Assembly (NCBI GenBank): GCA_050261415.1
Contig: JBLNDG010000152.1
Coordinates: 1-37,025 of the forward strand
Length of the DNA stretch: 37,025 nt
Reading direction: 5' to 3'
Origin: JBLNDG01 sp050261415
Lineage (GTDB): Bacteria > Bacillota > Clostridia > Lutisporales > Lutisporaceae
Below the pieces are notes generated by a model. That model was not told the origin of the DNA, ran no database searches, and worked only from the letters and a program-made list of their open reading frames with translations. Below are positions 31,769 to 37,025 of the stretch, piece by piece. Every line of letters begins with the position of its first letter. Position 1 is the stretch's first letter. The translations under genes and the position numbers were made by a program.

Positions 31769-33649
31769 TTGGCAAAGAAACAGTTTAAAGCAGAGTCCAA
31801 AAGATTGCTGGATTTGATGATCAATTCAATCTATACCCACAAAGAGATTTTCTTAAGGGAGCTCATTTCCAATGCCAGCGATGCAATTGACAAGATTTAT
31901 TATAAGGCATTAACGGACGATTCTTTGAGCTTCGATAAAGACAATTATCATATCAGGGTTGACATTGATAAGCAAAACAGGACATTGAAAATTTCTGATA
32001 CCGGTATAGGAATGACAAAAGAGGAGCTAGACGATAATCTTGGCGTCATTGCAAAAAGCGGTTCTTTGGCATTCAAAAAAGAAAATGAGCTGAAGGATGG
32101 GTATGATATAATAGGGCAGTTTGGCGTCGGGTTTTACTCAGCGTTTATGGTAGCCGATAATGTTACTGTTATCAGCAAGGCTTTTGGCAGTGACGAGGCT
32201 TATAAATGGGAGTCCAAGGGGGCGGACGGGTATACCATAGAACCTTGTGAAAAAGACTCTGCAGGTACGGATGTTATACTCAAAATGAAGGAAAATACTG
32301 AAGATGAAAAATATGACGAGTTCCTTGAGGAGTACAGGTTAAAATCCATTATCAAGAAATATTCTGATTTCATCAGGTATCCTATAAAAATGAATATTAC
32401 GCGAAGCAGGCTCAAAGAAGGCAGTGAAAAGGAATATGAGGATTATACTGAAGAACAGGTTGTAAACAGTATGGTTCCCATATGGAAGAAGAATAAGAAT
32501 GAACTGAAGCAAGAGGATTATGACAATTTTTATTCTGAAAAGCACTATGGCTTTGATAAGCCGTTAAGGCATATCCATATCAGTGTTGACGGTGCCGTGA
32601 GCTACAATGCTATTTTGTACATCCCGGAAAAAACACCTTATGATTTCTATACAAAAGAATATGAAAAGGGTCTTGAACTGTATTCAAACGGTGTTTTAAT
32701 AATGAACAAGTGTGCAGAACTGCTTCCAGATTATTTCAGCTTTGTAAAGGGATTGGTGGATTCAGAGGATTTATCCCTCAACATTTCCAGAGAAGTATTG
32801 CAGCATGACAGGCAGTTGAAGCTTATAGCAAAGAACATCAACAGCAAAATAAAGAATGAACTGGAAAGCACGTTGAAAAATGAGAGAGAGAAGTATGAGG
32901 AATTCTATAAATCCTTCGGTAGACAACTGAAGTACGGTGTCTATAGCGATTTCGGAAGCAATAAGGAAGTCCTGCAGGATCTATTAATGTTTTATTCTTC
33001 GAAAGAGAAGAAGCTGGTTACCCTGAATGAATACACTTCCAGGATGCCCGAAGGGCAAAAGTATATCTACTATGCTGCAGGAGAATCAATTGAGAGAATT
33101 GAGAAGCTGCCACAGATAGAGCTTGTATCGGACAAGGACTATGAAGTTTTGTATTTCACTGATGACGTAGACGAATTTGCAGTAAAAATGATGATGACAT
33201 ACAAGGACAAGGAGTTTAAATCCGTATCCAGCAGTGATTTGGGTATAGAAGCCCAAGAGAATGAAAAACCGTCGGATGATGATGATAAAGATAATAAAGA
33301 ACTGTTCGGACAGATGAAAAGTATTTTGTCAGACAGAGTCAAGGACGTGAGGGCATCCAAGAGATTGAAGCATCATCCGGTATGTCTTTCAAACGAAGGC
33401 GAACTGTCAATCGAAATGGAAAAAATACTGAATGCCATGCCCAACAGTCAGAATATAAAAGCGGATAAGGTTCTTGAAATAAACATTAATCATGATATAT
33501 TCAAAGCATTGAAGCAAGCATATGATAAAGACAGGGAAAAGTTCAATCTTTATACTGAAATACTATATAATCAGGCCCTGCTTATCGAGGGGCTGCCGAT
33601 AAAGGATCCGGTGGAATTTACAAACAATGTATGCAAAGTAATGATATAA
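31769..33649 (+). CDS. htpG: Molecular chaperone HtpG (bacterial Hsp90)
   Basis: 626-residue ATP-dependent chaperone of normal length, acting as a cytoplasmic dimer. GHKL ATPase motifs are intact: ELISNASDAIDK with Asn35 and Glu31, DTGIGM at 77-82, and GQFGVGFYSAFMVAD at 116-130. The middle domain contains the catalytic-loop Arg region (NISREVLQHDRQL near residue 338). A charged insert near residue 505 is family-typical. Translation starts at TTG 31769 behind GGAAGGAGAGG; no better ATG exists. It is monocistronic, controlled by a CIRCE element, and ends at a strong terminator shared with the converging liv genes. Confidence 0.97.
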   Translation: MAKKQFKAESKRLLDLMINSIYTHKEIFLRELISNASDAIDKIYYKALTDDSLSFDKDNYHIRVDIDKQNRTLKISDTGIGMTKEELDDNLGVIAKSGSLAFKKENELKDGYDIIGQFGVGFYSAFMVADNVTVISKAFGSDEAYKWESKGADGYTIEPCEKDSAGTDVILKMKENTEDEKYDEFLEEYRLKSIIKKYSDFIRYPIKMNITRSRLKEGSEKEYEDYTEEQVVNSMVPIWKKNKNELKQEDYDNFYSEKHYGFDKPLRHIHISVDGAVSYNAILYIPEKTPYDFYTKEYEKGLELYSNGVLIMNKCAELLPDYFSFVKGLVDSEDLSLNISREVLQHDRQLKLIAKNINSKIKNELESTLKNEREKYEEFYKSFGRQLKYGVYSDFGSNKEVLQDLLMFYSSKEKKLVTLNEYTSRMPEGQKYIYYAAGESIERIEKLPQIELVSDKDYEVLYFTDDVDEFAVKMMMTYKDKEFKSVSSSDLGIEAQENEKPSDDDDKDNKELFGQMKSILSDRVKDVRASKRLKHHPVCLSNEGELSIEMEKILNAMPNSQNIKADKVLEININHDIFKALKQAYDKDREKFNLYTEILYNQALLIEGLPIKDPVEFTNNVCKVMI

Positions 33650-33653
33650 TTTT

Positions 33654-33695
33654 AAGCCGCCTTCCGGTTATGGTCAGCCGGAAGGCGGCTTTTCC
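33654..33695. terminator. Terminator between htpG and livF
   Basis: AAGCCGCCTTCCGG (33654-33667) pairs perfectly with CCGGAAGGCGGCTT (33678-33691) and is followed by TTCCC. Strong for htpG; on the minus strand, liv transcripts would meet the same stem then TTAAAATT, so it may serve both. Confidence 0.88.
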
Positions 33696-33706
33696 CTTTA
33701 TTGGGG

Positions 33707-34411
33707 TTATCCGCCGAGATAGGCATTCTTTACTTTTTCATCGTTCAGAAGGGCTTCAGCGCTGCCTTCCGTATCAATTTCACCATTCTTAATTATATAA
33801 GCCCTGTTGGCACACTGAAGGGCCATGTTTGCATTCTGCTCAACCAGGAGAATTGTAGTGCCGTCATTATTTATATCCTTGATTATTGAGAAAATATCTT
33901 TGACAACTATAGGTGCAAGTCCCATAGAGGGTTCATCCAGCAAGAGCAGCTTTGGCCTTGAAAGAAGGGCACGGCCGATAGCAAGCATCTGTTGTTCTCC
34001 TCCTGACAATGTGCCGGCAAATTGGTCCTTCCTTTCGAGAAGCTTTGGAAATAGAGCAAATACATTATCCAGGTCCTTTTTTATTTGCGCTTTGTCTTTT
34101 CTCGTGAAAGCGCCCATCTCCAGGTTTTCATATACACTCATAGTGGAAAAGACACGCCTTCCTTCGGGTACATGGGAAATACCCGATTTTACAATGTCTG
34201 AGGCAGAACACGAATTCAGCTCCCGGCCGTTTAGAAGTATCTTGCCGGATTTGGCTTTTTCGATACCTGATATAGTACGCAGAGTAGTTGTCTTGCCGGC
34301 ACCGTTTGCACCGATCAGTGTTACAATTTCGCCCTGGTTAACCTTCAGATTTACATTTTTCAAAGCGTGAATAGCTCCGTAATAAACATTTAGATTCTGC
34401 AACTCAAGCAT
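33707..34411 (-). CDS. livF: Branched-chain amino acid ABC transporter ATPase LivF
   Basis: 234-residue ATPase, the smaller of the two liv ATPases. MLELQNLNVYYGAIHALKNV at the start, Walker A GANGAGKTT (about residues 34-42), the LivF-type VPEGRRVF segment, signature LSGGEQQMLAIGRAL, and Walker B LLLLDEPSMGLAP are all present. It pairs with LivG to power import through LivH/LivM in the cytoplasmic membrane. Last gene of the minus-strand liv operon; its start is 2 nt from the livG stop, with GGGGGTGAG as ribosome site. Amide or urea importers use the same fold, but the gene order favours amino acids. Confidence 0.93.
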   Translation of the reverse strand: MLELQNLNVYYGAIHALKNVNLKVNQGEIVTLIGANGAGKTTTLRTISGIEKAKSGKILLNGRELNSCSASDIVKSGISHVPEGRRVFSTMSVYENLEMGAFTRKDKAQIKKDLDNVFALFPKLLERKDQFAGTLSGGEQQMLAIGRALLSRPKLLLLDEPSMGLAPIVVKDIFSIIKDINNDGTTILLVEQNANMALQCANRAYIIKNGEIDTEGSAEALLNDEKVKNAYLGG

Positions 34412-34413
34412 TG

Positions 34414-35184
34414 TTACTCACCCCCAAGGTAGGCTTTAATAACCTGCGGATTGTTTTGAACTTCATCCGGAGTCCCGCTGGCTATCAGGATTCCGTAATC
34501 AAATACGAATATCTTGCTGCATATTCCCATAACCAGAGACATATCGTGCTCTATAAGTATTACAGTAAGCTTAAACTCATCCTTGAGCCATGCGATTAGC
34601 TTTGTAAGCTCCTTTGTTTCATTAGGGTTCATTCCTGCTGCAGGCTCGTCAAGCAGCAGTATCTTTGGCTTCGCGGCCAGAGCCCTTGCAATTTCAACTT
34701 TCCTTTGCTCTCCATAAGGAAGATTGCTTGCGAGCTCATCTCTTTTATCCATAAGGCCGAATATTTCAAGCAGCTTAAGAATTTCTTTATAAGCTTTGTC
34801 TTCGTTGCTGTAGAAGGAGGGCAAGCGGAATAATGAATGCAGTACTCCGTAATTCATATTATTGTGGTAGCCTATTAGCACATTATCGGCCACGCTCATA
34901 TTTTTAAAAAGCCTTATATTCTGGAAGGTCCGGGCGATACCGTACCTTGTCATTTTATGAGGTTTGAAATCTTTTGATGTAATTTTCCTGTCAAGATTAA
35001 AGGTTATTTCCCCTGAACTGGGATTATAAATACCTGTCAATAAATTGAAGTGGGTCGTTTTACCTGCACCGTTCGGGCCAATTATCCCGATTATTTCCCC
35101 GCCTTCTATTGACATGTTTATATTAGAAACAGCCTTTACGCCGCCAAAGGATTTGGATAGATTATTTACTTCCATTATGGGCAT
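34414..35184 (-). CDS. livG: Branched-chain amino acid ABC transporter ATPase LivG
   Basis: 256-residue ATPase. Walker A GPNGAGKTT (about residues 35-43), RTFQNIRLFKNMSV Q-loop segment typical of LivG, signature region LPYGEQRKVEIARAL, Walker B ILLLDEPAAGMNP and H-loop IEHDMSLVM are intact. The C-terminal VQNNPQVIKAYLGGE ending is characteristic. Its start codon (35184) lies inside the end of livM, a 23-bp overlap that couples their translation. Partner of LivF. Confidence 0.94.
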   Translation of the reverse strand: MPIMEVNNLSKSFGGVKAVSNINMSIEGGEIIGIIGPNGAGKTTHFNLLTGIYNPSSGEITFNLDRKITSKDFKPHKMTRYGIARTFQNIRLFKNMSVADNVLIGYHNNMNYGVLHSLFRLPSFYSNEDKAYKEILKLLEIFGLMDKRDELASNLPYGEQRKVEIARALAAKPKILLLDEPAAGMNPNETKELTKLIAWLKDEFKLTVILIEHDMSLVMGICSKIFVFDYGILIASGTPDEVQNNPQVIKAYLGGE

Positions 35185-36112
35185 TTAAAACACCTCTCTT
35201 CTTAAAAAGTTTAAAGTCGGTTTTACCCATAAGCCCCTGAGGTCTATAAACCATTATCAAAAACAAAATGACTGAATAAACGACCATACGAAGCTCCGGA
35301 ATGCTTTGGAGGAACACCGATATTATAGAAAGAAGAATTGCACCTATGATTGAACCGGTAATGCTGCCCATACCACCAAAAACAACAATTACCAGTATAT
35401 CTATTGATTTCATGAATCCAAAGGAATCCGGCTTTATAAAATAAAAATAATTGGCATATAAAGCTCCTGCTATTCCGGCAAAAAATGCTCCGATTGTAAA
35501 TACAAGGACCTTATAATAGGTCGTATTTACTCCCATGGCTTCAGCTGCTATCTCATCCTCCCTGATTGCTATGCAGGCTCTTCCGTTATAGGACTTAATA
35601 AAGTTGCTGATGAACAGGACAGTAGCAACGATGCAGAAATACAGCCATGCCCAAGTGGTATATTGGGGAATGTCGTTGAGACCTGTAGCACCCCCGATAT
35701 AATCAATGTTAAGCCCTATGATTTTAATGATTTCGCCAAAACCAAGTGTCGCGATTGCAAGATAATCTCCTTTAAGCCTTAAGGTAGGGATTCCGATCAG
35801 GATTCCTGCAATTGCTGCAAACAGTGCCGCCCCTGTTATTCCAACCCAGAAGGGCTGACCCAGCTTTGCAGTGATAATGCCTGACGCATATGCGCCAATT
35901 GACATAAATGCTGCATGTCCGAGGGAGAACTGCCCTGTAAAGCCCGTAATAAGGTTCAGGCTGACAGCAAGTATTATATTGATTCCTATCAGAATGATAT
36001 TCAGAAATATATATGAGTCGATAAAACCGGTATTTATTAAAAAAACAGCTATGGCATATACAACAAGAACAGCCGATAAGCTGAGTATATTTTTCTTATT
36101 TAAAAGCTTCAT
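35162..36112 (-). CDS. livM: Branched-chain amino acid ABC transporter permease LivM
   Basis: 316-residue integral membrane protein with about eight to ten helices. The LivM signature LITGFTGQFSLGHAAFMSIGAY (in part GFTGQFSLGHAAF, residues about 58-70), the EDEIAAEAMGVNTTYYKVL coupling loop, and VVFGGMGSITGSIIGA near residue 260 are clear. The ATG at 36112 follows a GGGGTGCAG site. It forms the membrane channel with LivH encoded 16 nt upstream. Confidence 0.94.
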   Translation of the reverse strand: MKLLNKKNILSLSAVLVVYAIAVFLINTGFIDSYIFLNIILIGINIILAVSLNLITGFTGQFSLGHAAFMSIGAYASGIITAKLGQPFWVGITGAALFAAIAGILIGIPTLRLKGDYLAIATLGFGEIIKIIGLNIDYIGGATGLNDIPQYTTWAWLYFCIVATVLFISNFIKSYNGRACIAIREDEIAAEAMGVNTTYYKVLVFTIGAFFAGIAGALYANYFYFIKPDSFGFMKSIDILVIVVFGGMGSITGSIIGAILLSIISVFLQSIPELRMVVYSVILFLIMVYRPQGLMGKTDFKLFKKRGVLNAHNGSK

Positions 36113-36128
36113 ACTGCACCCCCTATAC

Positions 36129-37013
36129 TTACACTTTTTCTTTTATGCTTTTCCCAAGCAGGCCGTTAGGCTTTATTAAAAGCACCAGTATTAATATTGT
36201 AAATGCAACTGCATCCTTATAAAGGGAGCCGCCAAATGCGCTTACCATAGTTTCCGTCATTCCCAGGAAAAATCCCCCCAGAACAGCTCCGGGGATAATG
36301 CCTATTCCTCCGATGACTGCTGCAACAAAGGCTTTAAGGCCAGGGACTATACCCATAAGAGGGTTAATTGAATTATAGTATATCCCGACAAGTACACCGG
36401 CTGCTCCTGCAAGGGCCGAACCTATTGCAAATGTATAGGATATCGTATTGTTCATGTCAATGCCCATCAGCTGTGCGGCATCTCCGTCCAGCGATACGGC
36501 TCTCATAGCTTTTCCGACTTTTGTTTTATATATTATATATTGAAGTACAAGCATCAAAGCAATTGTTACAAGAATTATATAGAGGTTTTTAATATCCAAA
36601 ACTGCATTAGTGTTAAAAAGTCTTATTTGCTTATCCGGCAAAACCTCCGGAAAAGTTCTGGTCTCAGCTTTTACAAAATACATCATTCCATATTCTAAAA
36701 ATAGGGAAACGCTTATTGCGGTTATTAATGCGGCTATCCTTGTTGAATTTCTTATTGGTTTGTAAGCAAACTTTTCTATTACTACACCGAGCAGGCCGCA
36801 TACAACCATCGATATAATAAGCGACGGGAAAAAACCCAGATGAAGGAAGGTCGTCAGGGCAAAGCCTACATAAGCCCCGACCATATAAATATCTCCGTGC
36901 GCAAAATTAATTAAGTTTATAATTCCGTAAACCATAGTATACCCAAGGGCGATCAATGCATATATGCTGCCAAGCGATACACCGTTTACCAATTGCTGGA
37001 TTAGTTGTTCCAT
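36129..37013 (-). CDS. livH: Branched-chain amino acid ABC transporter permease LivH
   Basis: About 294-residue membrane permease. MEQLIQQLVNGVSLGSIYALIALGYT start, the NFAHGDIYMVGAYVGF motif (about residues 37-52), AMRAVSLDGDAAQLMGID coupling segment, and AFVAAVIGGIGIIPGAVLGG near the C-terminus define LivH. I choose ATG 37013, placed 6-7 nt after GGGGTG at the window edge; the in-frame GTG at 37022 is part of that ribosome site. First liv gene inside the window; the binding protein gene (livJ/livK-type) is expected immediately outside the right end. Confidence 0.93.
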   Translation of the reverse strand: MEQLIQQLVNGVSLGSIYALIALGYTMVYGIINLINFAHGDIYMVGAYVGFALTTFLHLGFFPSLIISMVVCGLLGVVIEKFAYKPIRNSTRIAALITAISVSLFLEYGMMYFVKAETRTFPEVLPDKQIRLFNTNAVLDIKNLYIILVTIALMLVLQYIIYKTKVGKAMRAVSLDGDAAQLMGIDMNNTISYTFAIGSALAGAAGVLVGIYYNSINPLMGIVPGLKAFVAAVIGGIGIIPGAVLGGFFLGMTETMVSAFGGSLYKDAVAFTILILVLLIKPNGLLGKSIKEKV

Positions 37014-37025
37014 ATATATCACCCC

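Noticed and set aside
33825..34370. 181-codon plus-strand frame opposite livF
   Set aside because: Antisense shadow of a clear ABC ATPase gene.

Overview
This 37-kb window looks like chromosome of a low-GC, anaerobic, spore-forming Firmicute of class Clostridia. The reasons are A+T-rich intergenic DNA, strong AGGAGG ribosome sites, frequent TTG/GTG starts, a decayed gerA-type spore germinant receptor operon, a perfect CIRCE (HrcA) operator and SEC-C proteins. I cannot name the genus. I see no rRNA, tRNA, CRISPR array, insertion sequence or phage module.

Layout. 1-1.94 kb: putP sodium/proline symporter with its own promoter and terminator. 1.97-5.67 kb: a self-contained export operon (TetR repressor, ABC ATPase, FtsX-type permease) whose sigma-A promoter is covered by three TGACT-N4-AGTCA operators. 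5.7-8.3 kb (minus strand): a gerA-gerB-gerC operon wrecked by frameshifts, a nonsense codon and internal deletions, with a 53-residue membrane ORF behind it. 8.5-11.6 kb: a lipoprotein, a VOC protein, a 59-residue winged-helix protein and a frameshifted MFS exporter. 11.6-17.0 kb: an accessory patchwork of two SEC-C tailed proteins, a 592-residue protein of unknown function, a Fic N-domain stub, a tiny DUF6429-like stub, and degenerate intergenic remnants, two of which are copies of each other.

17.0-26.0 kb is the most coherent metabolic unit. A TIM-barrel isomerase/epimerase and a Gfo/Idh/MocA dehydrogenase lead. Then comes a strong promoter with two identical LacI-type operators, lacI, a sugar-binding lipoprotein, a double-NBD ATPase, a permease, a second Gfo/Idh/MocA dehydrogenase and a second TIM-barrel protein. 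It reads as uptake plus oxidation/isomerisation of an unknown sugar, cyclitol or oxidised glycoside. 26.0-28.2 kb: two broken genes (MGT-type glycosyltransferase, GIY-YIG-like) and an intact VOC gene.

28.2-31.6 kb: a 650-bp leader with strong predicted RNA structure ahead of an 888-residue secreted repeat protein (signal peptide, Pro/Thr linker, peptidoglycan-binding domain, two FMN-binding-like repeats, three copies of an unrecognised ~145-residue repeat). 31.6-33.7 kb: htpG (Hsp90) under a perfect CIRCE operator. 33.7-37.0 kb (minus strand): livH-livM-livG-livF, a branched-chain amino acid ABC importer whose binding protein must lie beyond the window.

The best candidates for something undescribed are the structured leader with its repeat protein, the LacI-controlled sugar locus, and the SEC-C patchwork. 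Several genes are broken by single-base changes, so base-level accuracy of the assembly should be kept in mind.
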